From Fasciola hepatica (Eukaryota; Platyhelminthes; Trematoda; Plagiorchiida; Fasciolidae): a stretch of 64,000 bases of DNA. Made by a program: the position numbers and the translations under genes. Every line of letters starts with the position of its first letter. The first letter of the stretch is position 1. This document shows, in pieces, positions 34,580 through 46,844 of this stretch. The notes under the pieces are model-generated. The model saw only the letters and a list, made by a program, of their open reading frames with translations, was not told the origin of the DNA and made no database searches. The DNA is taken from assembly GCA_948099385.1 (NCBI GenBank), contig CANUEZ040000156.1:5973501-6037500 (forward strand), written 5' to 3'.

Positions 34580-36000
34580 ATTAGTATCCTCTTCGGCTAA
34601 CGCGCTGCACGCATTACAATCGAATTCAGCGTCTCGCAGAACAGTCATCCTGAATATTCACGCGGAGCAGCCAGGCGCACTTTGGAACCACCGCAAGCAC
34701 GGCGGCAAAGCTTCCAAGTGCCCCAAACCTTGCACGTATCAACCTGAGTGCCAAAAAACTTGTAAGCCGACTGAAGAAGGCAACAAGCTTTTTAGGCCTT
34801 TCCGTACAGAGTGGAGCAGTTTACAACCGTACAGCTTCAAAACAATATTTGTAGAAAACACCAAAGCACAGGTAAACAATATTCAACCTCACTGCACAGA
34901 CCACCTCAATCAATCAAGCAACGAGTTGGTCGCAGCTAAATTGAATACATAAATACTCAGGTAAACTTTCACCCACACTGAATCTTGATTCATACTGTTA
35001 CCCTCGATAAGTATTTATTATTTCTGGCCTTCCTTACTCACGGTTGATCCGTCCAGCTATCGTCTTGTGAATAACGCTATCGAAGTCTCAGCTAACAGCA
35101 CACTGTTTGAGGACACAATGCTCTCTCCATCTGTCGTCATGCTTGTCGCCATGATCCACTCCCAGGAAGTTCTGCACGATTTTTCTAGATCACTTCAATT
35201 TATCAGCGTGCTACTGTGAATGTCGACCGACGTACCACACCGTGTGGTCACAGTCAATCCACCGGTTCATTTTCTCGCCAGTTTCTCAGCACCTGATGAA
35301 CTCAAAACGGCATATGCTGGATCTCGAGATTATTAGACCATCTCCAAGTTCTTGGGTTTCTCCAATAAATCTGGTGCCAAACGCATCTGTTGAAGATTGA
35401 CTGTCTTGTAGCGAGTATTGAGCATCAAACAGTAGCATCGAGCTCGATCACTACCCACCTCTACGTATCTAAGGCCTCGCACCAAGTTTAGTCGGTTGCG
35501 TAGCGAATTTTTTAATCCTAGTGAAATCCCAAGGACAAGTTCAATGACACCTTTTGGCGTTTTCCGTTGTCATATGCCATTTGTTTTTTGCAGTGTGGCA
35601 CATTCATTCAAGCCTTTCATAGACTATGTACGTCGAGGTTTTTACAAGGATTACACCTACTCAGACGACATCTTAGAGGCCAGAACAATCTGTGACGACC
35701 ACACAGTATACCTCCAGGTAATATTCGAAAGCTCTTCCCAACAAGGAAAATACTAACTCTGTGAAATCTTCCTTTGACCGAGAAAATACCACCGTCCTTG
35801 GTAAAGCGTAATCACCAACGACCATTTCCCCGTTCAAAGATAAAGTGCAGGAAACTCTTTAGTATTTTAAACATTTCTCCTTCAGACGCTTTGGTGACTA
35901 GATGGTTCAAACTGCCTTCCTCATCCTGTCACTCTTTAGTGTGCCCAGTAAATGCAATCTCACAGAGGATGACGATGCGGTAGCACCAAATAGTTTGGGA
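34580..36000 (+). pseudogene. Ty3/gypsy relic: Gag finger, protease edge and RT
   Basis: Near 34680-34790 a frame gives LWNHRKHGGKASKCPKPC, the end of a CsRn1-type Gag with the CHCC finger (Cys-x2-His-x9-Cys-x3-Cys), the first Cys being changed to Leu. Near 35240-35300, VVTVNPPVHFLASFSAPDELK matches the entry to RT. The frame 35496-35756 has EIPRTSSMTPFGVFRCHMPF and YTYSDDILEA: the RT catalytic box reads YSDD, with both Asp kept. At about 35790-35950, ISPFKDKVQETL and RRFGD correspond to the RT connection before RNase H. Stops and shifts occur between all blocks. RNase H and integrase are missing. Confidence 0.75.
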
Positions 36001-38149
36001 TTATTAGGAATGCCCTTTCCGTCTTTGTTGAACTAGGACTTGGTACACTGGGCAAAGACGTCAGTGCAAATTACCTATTAAACTCTCCGTAACTCGTTAT
36101 TCGCAGCTAGAGTAATTTCAGGCCAAAAATGGGATATCGGATCAGAACACGATTTTTCTGACAATTCTGTGGTTCCAGGTTGATACAATACAAGCACTTT
36201 AATATATACAAACCCCAGCTGTGCCGCCAAACATGGTACAAACGAGAAAGAAGTCTGACAAGGAAAAAGTCCGAACGCCAGTGTCATGATAAAATCGACA
36301 GGCAAGGTAAATACATCGGAAGTCGAAACAGCAGCTCCAAGCAAACACTGTCAGATACACACTAAAATGTGTGATGTAAGTTGAAGATGCCAGACTTTTA
36401 TTAGCTTTATTGGGAGAAGACAAACATGGTACGTTTTTGGAAGGATTTTCAACCAGCTTTATATAAACACCCCTAGCAATATGAACCGTTGCTCCCGGTT
36501 TAGCTATTATTGGTATTGTATAACAAAAAAATGTGACGCATCTGGTAGCCTTTATCATTCATCTCCAAAAACGTGTAATTGGCTGATTCAAGTTAAATTA
36601 CTTTTGGTGGGGAACTTCTTGAAGTTTACTGGTCTATCCATTATTTTTCGCACTTGCTGCAATTCAGAGCATCCATCCTGTTTGCCGACCACGAAGCACT
36701 CAGCGTCGTTGCGTAGTCAGTCACAGACCAGAGCTCACCCACTGGATTCCCTCCCCCAAATATTGTCACTCAGATCAATCAGGTTATACGGCTTATCATG
36801 GGTGAACTTATCTCGGCCGCATATACACTTTCTTGCATCCATCTCATCACACCCAACCAGTGGAGCTGACTTAGCAGCTACTGCTGCAAAGCAAACACAA
36901 CCTAGAAAACGAGAAACTTCATCACATCGGCTCTTTCCAATTAGGGCCATTACAACTCACTTGATCAAACCGAGTGAAGTCGGTGTATTTCTCGGTATTC
37001 CCTCAGACACTGGAATAATGTAAGATGAGTTGGACAATGTTATGGTCTACACAGATCGGAATGGCATTGTTCACGCAGAAAACACAATTCACAGTCATTC
37101 GGGAATTGTTCAAGTTCAGCTAAAGACAGCAGGATATGCGGAAGGCTTATTATCGAAAAAACTCAATGAAAATTTTAATTTTGACCGAAAAATGCCGATG
37201 TTTTCCCGTGGTAAATTTGCGATGCAAGGAAAAACCTCAAGTAACCTAGAGTGAGGTGCATGGGAGGAGTAGGCTGATAAATACGAGAATTACCTTGGTC
37301 GAAAACATGGATGTCAAGTTGTGGATTAAGGAGGCACCTCAAAGTCAGGTTTAAAAATGTCGTCAAGGATAGGAACAGGGCAAGATAAGGTTGATATAGA
37401 AAAAACTTACAGATGGGCGGGTAGCTTCCGTAATTTCCGGATAAATAGTTGTTCAGAATGGTTTAAAACCAAGAATGATAAAATAAGTTAGCGGCGACTG
37501 ACCAGGTCTTTGTGCTTTTGTGACCGTTTAAGGGTCAGTCATTAACTTGAGTAGTGGGCACCGTTGGCGTGATAATGGGTCTTTGCCGAAAATGGCTGGC
37601 AACAGACTCAGTATCTGTCCGGGTGGGAGAAGGGTGGATAGAAGGGTAATAGAGCTGTGAGAGATAGTGTGGATCTCGAGCGGAATATCCATGAATGCTA
37701 ACGATTTCTTAACCTTCGGTTAGAGTTTTGATACTAAGCGACAGTTGGGGAAGTGGATTGACAGGAAATGACACTATCGTTGCACTTGCTGACGGAGACC
37801 ATCAGACAGTAGTTATGGGGTCCTGCAGATCACTTTTTCAAGCTCCTGTAAAAGGCACTGATATCAGTGGACTAGTCAAATAGACGCAAGTAAGATTCGA
37901 CCCTAATAGACCCCCATGAGGGAATATGGGTTGAATCAACCTTATACAACCACAGACTTTGGTCATACCAATGTATAACTTACTACCGTTTAAAATCGTC
38001 CATAATGGTTGATGGTTTATAGTTACTTAGAGGGTCAGAAGTAACAGTGAAATTAAACCACCCGCAACGGTCATCTACAGTTGGGCGAAGGAATATTGCT
38101 GTGGAAGGTGAACATGAAGCTGATCGGAGGAGGCCCATATACAGCCATA
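36001..38149. other. No gene recognised
   Basis: The longest frame (36481-37023, 180 codons, plus) shows no known motif and its composition is unremarkable. It could be chance or a retroelement Gag/ORF1 piece. Confidence 0.35.
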
Positions 38150-40200
38150 TGAATGTCGTTTGAAACAGAGATAAATTTAGGTGTACTCATTTGGGTTAAA
38201 TTATCTACAATTGAATTAAAACGGCAATCCAACTTCAAAAGCCCTAGCTTCACCTATGTAGTGGTTAATAAAATGAAGTTGGTTTCCCACAGTATTGTGC
38301 TTAATCAGGGGGTTCTTAAAAGCCGCTTTCAACTCCGTGACTGCAGATTTTGCAATAATTTGTTCCAAAGGGCAGGGTATTTTGCAAAGCGGAGGCTGGA
38401 ACTTAAGACCCCTTTGGTGAGAGGGACGATCACCGTGATATCTTCAACTTTTATGGGGTGAAAAGAGTTCCGCGAACTTTCCCGCTGCGGCGCCGACTTA
38501 AGAACCCTCTTAGAAAAAGATAAAAATCAGCCTAATTCTTTACAACTGAAGAGGTTTTAGGTTCAGTAGGATGATTCGTCCATGATGACTAAAATGAGTA
38601 GAGTAGCCAAGTAGTTCCGTTGTCAGCGATTTTCAAACCCCATTATTGAATACTGTATCACATTGAAGCGTGCTTGTTTATACCACCGAGCAGTATTCTA
38701 ACTTGGGTTTGACGTGAGTCTTAAAAAAACCAATCCTAATTTCCTATAGGTGAAATGTTCAACCGGGCCACCGCTATTTGGCCAAATGTGTGCTCCGAAG
38801 AAGTGAAGGGGGAAGGGTGGTGCAATCCCTAATGCTGTACTAATAGATTCTCGGGTATTGATCGCCCTCCCATGTGAAAAGCAGTTGCGTGATAGTACTT
38901 CCGAATGCTAAGAAGATATTTTACTCTCCAGAGAACTCCATCGGTGTAAAGCTGCACCAGAAGTTGAGGGGCCTAGATATTGGGATACAATGCTCATAAC
39001 AGAGTTAATTTGATTAAAATAAAATTTGTACAACATTTCGATGTCGTCCGCAACCAGATTTAGGCCATGTCGAATAACTTTAGAGACATTACTAATAAAG
39101 AGCATGAAAACAAGGGCGTTTCTACCAAAAAGTAACATTCCTTGTCAGATTGAGGTCCTTTCAGTGAATAACTCCTAGATCAATGAAAATAATCAATTAC
39201 ACGCTTTCCCGATAGCTCCTTAGAGCCTCAAAGCAACGCGCCCAGAATCGATGCGGAACACAAATCAAAACAAGATTGCTGCACAAATTCTACGGCACAT
39301 TTCGTGAATTAAAGTACAAATACACAATGATCGTAACTTTGACAGTGAGCTTCGGTGACCATCCGCTCAAAAGACGGTCAAAATCAGAATAAAAGCCTGT
39401 ACAAAATGAACATTCGACCAAAAAGAACACATAGAAAGTACCTGGTCCCAGTAAAAACAACAATTTCTGCACGCCTAATCAGGCCTAGCAGACAGCTTCG
39501 TGAGCGTGGCGGCCACAATCAATATAATCGAAATGAACGTCTACGATCGGCCAACACGAGAAAATACGGAATCGGACCGCAATGAAACAAACTGCCTTGA
39601 GTCAGTGCGACTCATTACCATACCAAGTATCCACAAAATTTTCTCGATGAGAAAGCACAAAAGTAAGAGAAAAAAGTAGATGTTTCAAGCTTAGAATGAA
39701 TGTCGTTCAAGAAAATGTGTCAGAAGGAATAAGGTTGGAAACAGTAGTCTATATTCCATTACAAATACATGAAGGTCACGGACGAGGAATTTTCCAACCA
39801 TTCTGGATGTTACAGAGTTGGCCTAGTTGGCCTATCCAGGGAAGCTTCCCTGGATAGCTTCGCTGATTATGGATTTTACTTTAGAGAGTTCCTCATAAAG
39901 GTCTACTATTTCGTGGCGATTCGAGGGGTATGATGGCAACCAGCTCAGTAGGGCCTTAACAAAGCCACACGATTTCACCTGTAATGGCACACGGGAATAA
40001 CAAAAAGTTGAGCACAACCCTTCTGCACGCCAAGATACACAGATATCATCCGCCAGCGTGACTGAGTTAAAAAGTCAACTTGGCCGGTCAAGCATGAACA
40101 GCTTTTCAGGAAACCATGTTACCGCCATCCAGATGGGTGTTCGTTTGGATACGGTTTATTATCTTCCAAAGTTCTACATGATCCTGGAAATAACTGGAGT
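38150..40200 (-). pseudogene. CR1-like LINE relic, RT to C-terminus, split by an insert
   Basis: On minus from 40200: QVDFLTQ and YLGVQKGC near 40030-40080, then 39832-40017 with SCGFVKALLSWLPSYPSNRHEIVDL and SEAIQGSFPG, the RT motif B region (IQGSVLGP in intact elements). The reading resumes only at 39117 with ALVFMLFISNVSKVIRHG and VADDIEMLYKF (motif C, with both Asp). HVKPKLEYCSVVY near 38680-38720 and KYPALWNKLLQ near 38380 complete the C-terminal part. The order fits CR1/Jockey-type RTs. Frames are broken many times. The gap of about 0.7 kb inside the motif B-C interval is an insertion, listed separately. Confidence 0.75.
39120..39834. other. Insert of unknown origin inside LINE RT
   Basis: The LINE reading stops after IQGSFPG (39835) and resumes with ALVFML (39117). 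In related RTs only one or two residues separate these blocks. About 715 bp must therefore have been inserted. It contains one frame of 76 codons (39355-39585, plus, basic) without known motif. No terminal repeats or target duplication could be recognised by eye. Confidence 0.6.
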
Positions 40201-43200
40201 ATGGTTTATTTAGTAGAAGCCCGGGCGTGCTTCAGTGAACGATCTTGTGGTATGATGTCTTTGATAATTAATAACATACATGCGCGAAAATATTGCAGAA
40301 GTTCTGATGGGCGTACAAATGGTCGACCGGTAAAGCTAAAGACCGTGGTCAAATGATCATATTGTCCGGAAGTGAATGGAAGTGGCTGGCTGGTTGGAAT
40401 ACTCAAGCTATTAGGAAAAGAATGTGTACAAGTGATCGGGAATTCAGATAGCACTGGGATAAGTTTTGAAAGGACAGCATCTAGACAGAGGAAGGATTAG
40501 ACAATAATGTGCAGGATAAAAGGGGATAAAGAATATAAATTTGATAAAGGAGAACAAATATCTCGAGAAACGAAAGGGTGATCTTTAAAATGGATTACGA
40601 GAAACGCCGCGATAGGGAGAGAGGTGCATAAATGATGTAGAAAAATCGGTAACTCAGAATGTAGATAATTAATTTCCTGCAAAAGGTTGGAGAAAAAGCA
40701 CTACGGTGGGTGCGGCTAGGGCTCTCAGTTGTGGAAACATGAAACTGAGTGTCAGAAATGCACCGATGGGTAAACTGCTACTAAAATGAAAGATTTGTTT
40801 AGGTTAATCAGTGGCTGGCATGAGAAGAACGCATTCTGATAACCTAGTAGACATCAGGGGTGAGAATATGACAGAGATCTGATAGGGTCACATAAAGTTA
40901 GTGGTTCAGTGAAATTGCCGAGGAGTGCAGATGATTCAAGGACAGAATATGATGAAGAAAGCCCGGCCCGAGACAAAGGTGGAGCCATCAGAATATAGAA
41001 GCTTGAAATATGAATGATTTGTTTTTAGTAGAACTGAGATAAATTGCAGAGGACTAAAAGGTTTGATATACTGGAGAAAGATGGGCATGACCCTGTAGAG
41101 GGACAATGGTTTTTTGAGCCATGAACTGATCACTAGATGAAAGACTTTGTGAGGCTGATCGACGGTTGAGTGAAATGAGATTTGACTGGTGGTTTTCTCC
41201 GGGTAAATCATTTGATATCATGCAAAACGAGCGATGAATGAATCATTATGGAAAGATTCTTTTAGGGTTTCTGGTTTTTGCAATAAAGACATCTAAATGA
41301 TGAGATTTTTGTATGTCTCATGGTACCAGTTCCAGTTAAGCTACGGGCGAGCATGCATGAATAAATGGAACCAAATGTGACAGATCCCAGGGAACTGATA
41401 ATGATAACAGTATTAGTAACAGTTGCTGTGTTCTACCTGAACATGCACGTGCTTCGGCGGACAATCTCGCACCCACACATACGCACTCACTAAGATGACG
41501 TTTGCCGTGCTTCGTCCCGCACAGTATTGACCAATCAGATTGTGTCACATGTCGCACGACCCCGTGTGCTTTCACCCTACTGTACAGTTGTCTTGCTTTT
41601 TCGATTGCATGCAGCCTTGACTCACGCACCTGTAAACTTGTTGGCTTTTTCACTTGCCTGCCTGTGCTCGTGCCTGCCATACGTTTGTACAGAATACATG
41701 TTCACTCGTACACGCGTGCCTTGCTTCTGCTTCCGAATTCGCGAAAATAACAACAATAATGGAGCATTCATCAACCGTCGTTCAGACCCACGCATAATCG
41801 CATGATTGGAGTGTGCCGTATCATTCAGTGAAATAAACCATGCACAAAATTTCAAAGTTACAGTAATACTTTTCAGCAACAATGCAACAAATCGGGGTGG
41901 AGTTTGAATAAATTAAAATGACGATGGCATACTCTGAAAATACCAATCGGTTTCAAAATGGGGTCTGAGAAATAGCAAAGAACAGGCCAAATATGAAAGT
42001 ATTTAAAAAAGCGCTTTTTTAAAACATGGAAGATGTTTTATATTCAAGGATGATGCAGGCTGTAATCCACAGATGCCTGTTTGGGTTCACTGAAAGAAGC
42101 AATTTATTATGAAGCAAGCAGACAACAAAAAATACATGAAGGTACCCAAGGGAACATTGGTATTTACGAGTATAAATGGTAGTTCGTGAGAAGGTCACTT
42201 GGTTAACAAGATGAATAACGAGTATCATTCAAAATATTATGAACCCGCTTCTGGTGAAGAAGGACAGAATCCGAAATGCAAAGAAAGAATTGTGGGATGA
42301 ATGGTGTCGAGGGGGAACAAAATCTTGCAAGCAAAACAGACAAAGGTTAAAATTTACTCCTGCTCTTAGGCTTGATAAAGCTAGTAAAATGGTATATATA
42401 CTGAAAATAGCAGGTAGTGACATGTTTTTGTACCGAGCGTAAATATATGCATACATCTGCTAGGAAGGTGACCAGGTTTTTCGTAGATCGTAAGATGTTA
42501 AAATGATGATGTTGAAAGAGATGACAGGTCAGGAAAAATGCAAGACATGGTAATATGTTATTGCAGTCCGCAGTCTGCTAGTCAGTGGGGTTGACCACGC
42601 TCTGGACACGCAAACTGGAAATCATTTTCTAGACAGAAGTTGCGTTTAGCTAGCCTAGTTGCACCCGTATACTTTTACACTTCCTGCAAGCCTGGAGTGC
42701 CATAGCCAAAGCTGTGGATCTGACCGCACCCCGCCCCGTTGGGGTGAGCTCCAGTAGATATTATTTTTTACACATATTGTACATAAGGTAACCGATAAAC
42801 TGACATATTCCGGGATCAAGTGGAAGAGTATCGGAGGATGCTGGAGGTCACGGCCAATGGAAACACCGAATGGTTGACGAGCATATAACGAATGAGAGGT
42901 CAGATGCGTGAACGAGGATAGTGGCCGACGTAGTATCCACAGTTTCAGGATGTCGTATAATGAAATGTACGCATAGATGGGAAACTAAAGAAGATAAACG
43001 AAATTTGGAAGCGCAGACTGGATGGGTCCCACAAGAGGAGAAAAGATCAATAACAAAAGCAAAACAATGTATCATCATTAAAGCAGATCCCTAGAACTAG
43101 ACGGGAGGGGGTAAGACTTTAAGATCCGTCAGGGTATGAAAACCATACAACGGGTGGCAAAGGGCTAAGTGAAACCCTTCGTCACTGTACTGGAAGGAGA

Positions 43201-44133
43201 AAGCGAAACGGAAGAGAGGAGGTGTTGTCGTTTTTAAGCCTATTCTCAAGCAGGACGACGACTTGAGTAGGTGGGAAAATCAATGGTTAGCTCGGAGAAC
43301 AAATGGAGTGATTAGAGTCATCACGGGAGTGGGATAAGCGGGGCTTACTGAGAAAGAGAAAATAGGGTTACGTATAGGGTCCAATAGGGTTGATAAAAAA
43401 TGGGGGCGGCGGAAGCATTTCCCGTCGAAAAAGAAAATTCACGTGAGGAAACGTCCGCAACATGTTAAAAGCGGTCGCTGCTGGTCTCGAAAGAGTACCA
43501 CAGCGTGTCTCATACTTAGCCCCCGAAAGGCCACCGCTTGGAGGCGGTAAACAAGTCAGGTAGACGGCATGGGGCTACGTGTTCCGTTAAGATCGTTATC
43601 GGAGTTCTTTCCACCAGTGGTCTGAAGGTCTGACGGTCACCGAGGTCATGTAACAGACAGGTCGCGGTGGGAAACTGAGTGACCAATGGAATGCGTCTCT
43701 ATGCTCGCGCACGCGTGCATTAGCTAGGATCAGGGGCGGAATGTTGAGAGGTTGATTATCGATCTCGATGGAGTTGTTGATTGCAAATACGTCAACAAGA
43801 CAACGAAGACCGTCGTTGCGGATCGACGTCATGTTAAGCAAGAGCGACAGAATATATTTCGTATGCTTCTTCATTGATAACAAGCGGAAAGCGGAGCGAA
43901 GGGCAAGATTTATAATTGGCAATATCCGAAGAGAAAGTCGAAAGCTGCAACAACTCTGAGCTGGCTAATGAACAAATTCGAAGAAACGGGGTCGGTTGTG
44001 TACAAAACAAGGTGTGGTCGACCGATGATAGCTACAGGCAAAAATGTCTCACGCAAAGCTCTAGAAAACATTCGAGACCATCCACAGCGAAGTATTTGAG
44101 CACCGGCAGTCAGTTGACATTAGATGCGGTCTT
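40201..44133. other. No gene recognised; purine-rich stretch and a dispersed repeat core
   Basis: The plus strand at 40450-41290 is purine-rich, with many short G/A-rich motifs. It may hold the 5' part of the minus-strand LINE, but no endonuclease motif is legible. At about 42640-42740 a block with GCCAAAGCTGTGGATCTGAC recurs as a variant at 51810-51905. Frames around 41500-41880 and 43596-43922 match nothing known. Confidence 0.4.
44130..44133. repeat. 4-bp target-site duplication, left (TCTT)
   Basis: TCTT directly before the 5' LTR and again at 45500-45503 directly after the 3' LTR. Four or five base duplications are usual for Ty3/gypsy integrases. Confidence 0.85.
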
Positions 44134-44441
44134 TGTAGCGGTTGCCATCTTCGTTCATACTTTTACCACGTTTATTGTTTAACTGAACGCTGACTGCCAA
44201 GCGCGGTGGCCATTTGACCGTTGCTCTTGCGCACTCTCTCACGCACGCTCCCAAATACACGCTAACCACTATCTCTCCCAATCGCCTTCTCGTTCTCACG
44301 GGTCGTGGAGAATACTGTTCTGGTTAACATATTTGTGCAGTGCCGCGCATTAGAGTAACGTGCAGGTGGTCCACGCAGTACAAAGGACCGAAGCACGCGT
44401 TTACTAAGGAAACCGCGATGTAAGGTCTAATCAACCTTACA
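44134..44441 (+). repeat. 5' LTR of short LTR element
   Basis: Begins TGTAGCGGTTGCC and ends AACCTTACA. Compared with 45192-45499, the only difference I can see is one base near 44235. Confidence 0.94.
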
Positions 44442-44443
44442 AT

Positions 44444-44462
44444 TGGTGAGCCCGACGTGATC
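44444..44462 (+). promoter_or_regulatory. Primer binding site, tRNA-Trp type
   Basis: TGGTGAGCCCGACGTGATC lies 2 nt after the 5' LTR. It is complementary at all but one position to the 3' end of a typical animal tRNA-Trp as I know it, the primer described for the CsRn1 group. Confidence 0.8.
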
Positions 44463-44635
44463 CTCAGGTCACGTGAGTTTCCTTGTTTTCTACCGTTCAA
44501 GGTCCCGTCTGCGTACGTTTTTGTGTGTTTTATTGTTTCCCTATCTTGATTTTTTTTTTCGGTGGGTTTACCAAATAATTTTTTTTTGTCCATACATATT
44601 TTGTGTGTCTAATTCGTCGTGATTTTTTTTTCGCC

Positions 44636-45097
44636 ATGGATTTACCAAAAAAAAAACAGACCCGTGAAATTACAATCTGTAGTTATGGTTTCATTTTCTT
44701 CTGGTCTCCAAGCGGCTACAACAACACCGAACATCGTTCGTGTGTTGTTATTACGGTCCAACATCCGCCCGCGCCCTCAGGCGCTATTTTGTTCCAGTTT
44801 ACCTTGCCCTCTCTCAGACGGATCTCACAAGTCACATTGGCTTCATCCGTAGCCTGGCTGACTCCCGTGCACGTTCAAGGAGCCAACCGCGCACTGGACA
44901 ACGGGACGATTGGTCAGCCTGGCACTGGAGACGGCAACTGGACGCCTTTTTGGATGGACCTGACGAGGCATTTTCCGGCTTGCATTCGTATGAGATCCGC
45001 GGGCGCCAAAACACAATTGGACCCACGCACATCGGACCTCGAGAGTGCAGGCACCGGTAAACTCATCAGCAGTCGTTCGACGTCAACAACAATATAA
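44636..45097 (+). other. Interior ORF of short LTR element, function unknown
   Basis: An ATG in good context (GCCATGG, 44636) opens a frame that begins MDLPKKKQTREI and runs to 45097; the ORF also has an upstream in-frame Met at 44603. An A run at 44647-44656 invites frameshifting. Two other frames across the same region are also open (44619-44852 and 44740-45060). None shows a Gag finger, protease or integrase motif. It is more likely a leftover of gag and pol edges than a working gene. Confidence 0.4.
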
Positions 45098-45191
45098 CGG
45101 AGAAGCTATGAGGAGTTCCTGGACAACCAATAATTCCGGCTTACCATCACGATCGAAGCCCAACTCCGTCGGACTTCTAGGAGGAGGCCCC

Positions 45192-45499
45192 TGTAGCGGT
45201 TGCCATCTTCGTTCATACTTTTACCACGTTTATTGTTTAACTGAACGCTGACTGCCAAGCGCGGTGGCCATTTGACCGTTGCTCTTGCGCACGCTCTCAC
45301 GCACGCTCCCAAATACACGCTAACCACTATCTCTCCCAATCGCCTTCTCGTTCTCACGGGTCGTGGAGAATACTGTTCTGGTTAACATATTTGTGCAGTG
45401 CCGCGCATTAGAGTAACGTGCAGGTGGTCCACGCAGTACAAAGGACCGAAGCACGCGTTTACTAAGGAAACCGCGATGTAAGGTCTAATCAACCTTACA
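45192..45499 (+). repeat. 3' LTR of short LTR element
   Basis: Copy of 44134-44441, preceded by the purine tract and followed by TCTT at 45500. Confidence 0.94.
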
Positions 45500-46844
45500 T
45501 CTTCTGTGACCTAAATTCTACGATAAAACAACTGGGAGCCAATTAAGGAGTTTCATTTGCAACGGTTACGCCTGGAAGATGCAGATCGTTGCCTTCAGTT
45601 TTGTACCTGGTATCTCAGTCAGGGTACTGTGGGGTTACCTTGTTCAACCGGGAAGCCATATTTCACGTAAGTCGAAAGCAAACCAGCAGACCTCACTGAT
45701 GGCAGGAGAACCCTAGGCAGTTTGTCGCTGATCGATGTCAGTATAATACGAATTTTATGGTTCTGGCATGAATCCTGGAAGGAAGAATTATCGGTCCTTG
45801 TATTTTATGGAGGCGTCACAGATACAAACAGATTCCCTTTTCCAAATTCCTAATAGGAATGTCATAACTGAGCATGCTTAAAAATGCTTGAGCTTCTATT
45901 GTGGAGGCAATGACACCAGTCACACTACCTGGTGTATGGTGTCACCAGGATAGAGCTCTTGCTCATTACGCGATGTTTTCGGCAGTAAATCGAAATTTTT
46001 TTCACGGATGTTGGATAAAAGGGGTAGATCAGTTGAATAGCCCTCTAGGTCTCGAGATCTTAACCCGTTAGATTTTTCGATGATCCTACCTAAGAAGAAG
46101 GATATATCAAGATAGACCGGGGTCCTCGAAGGACCTGAAAGCTTGCTTCACCTTGCAGTGCAGGAGGATAACTGCGAATGTCTTAGATAAAGTGGAGACG
46201 TCTTGCTTAAAACGGACAACACTGTGAACAAAAAGATGCAAAAAGTTCTTTGAACCTCATCTTTGAAATATAATTATTTTTAATTTTTTTCGTTTTTTGT
46301 TGATCAGCAAACCACGGACTAAGCTCACTTGGTCTTGTCAGTAACAGAGGGCACAAAACTGTCACCTAGTTAACTGTCTGTCAGTGCACAATAAGGGGAA
46401 CCTCTTATACTCTCTCAGATGGAAAAATGACAAGGAAAGAAGCATATCAGGTGACTCTGAAGAATGCTGGACGAGTCGGCAAATTATATTTGGCTCTACT
46501 GTTCCCCTATCAGTTTTGCCAGTCTTACAGTGAAAGACTTTGTCATTTTGTGAAGATTCATCAATTATATCAATGCTGTTTTCCGACCCAGCATGACCGG
46601 GAGGAGATAACAAAACAGTGATCAAGCAGGTGTTTGGTTAGGGAGATATAGACGACAGTCAACTGTACCATCATTCGTAGCAGCTGAGAATGAAGCCCAT
46701 GAGCAGTTTGGTCTTAGTGACTTCGGATCTATTCTGTTGGGAAAAGTTCAAAGAACGGAAGTAGCGGAAGCCAGGGTCGATTCAATCCAACTCAAGTGAT
46801 TGCTTTGTGCACCCGGGGGATAAAATTCATCAGACACTCAACCA
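45500..46844. other. No gene recognised
   Basis: Begins with the right TCTT target copy (45500-45503). The frames at 46362-46625 (minus) and 46427-46621 (plus) have no known motif; the segment is the 3' flank of the minus-strand LINE relic. Confidence 0.4.

Larger units (their letters stand above)
44134..45499 (+). mobile_element. Young short non-autonomous LTR retrotransposon (CsRn1-type)
   Basis: The element of 1366 bp has two 308-bp LTRs, TGT...ACA ends, a 4-bp target duplication (TCTT), a primer site next to the 5' LTR, a polypurine tract (AGGAGGAGGCCCC, 45179-45191) next to the 3' LTR and a 750-bp interior without RT, RNase H or integrase. The primer site and LTR ends fit the CsRn1 group of Ty3/gypsy elements of flatworms, so it presumably moves with proteins supplied by full-length relatives. 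The LTRs differ at one position that I can find (44235 T, G in the 3' copy). It is an internally deleted copy or a TRIM-like family. Confidence 0.92.

Noticed and set aside
41378..41880. Possible solo LTR beginning TGTGACAGATCCC
   Set aside because: The start resembles an LTR start, but no matching end, target duplication or second copy is present in the window.
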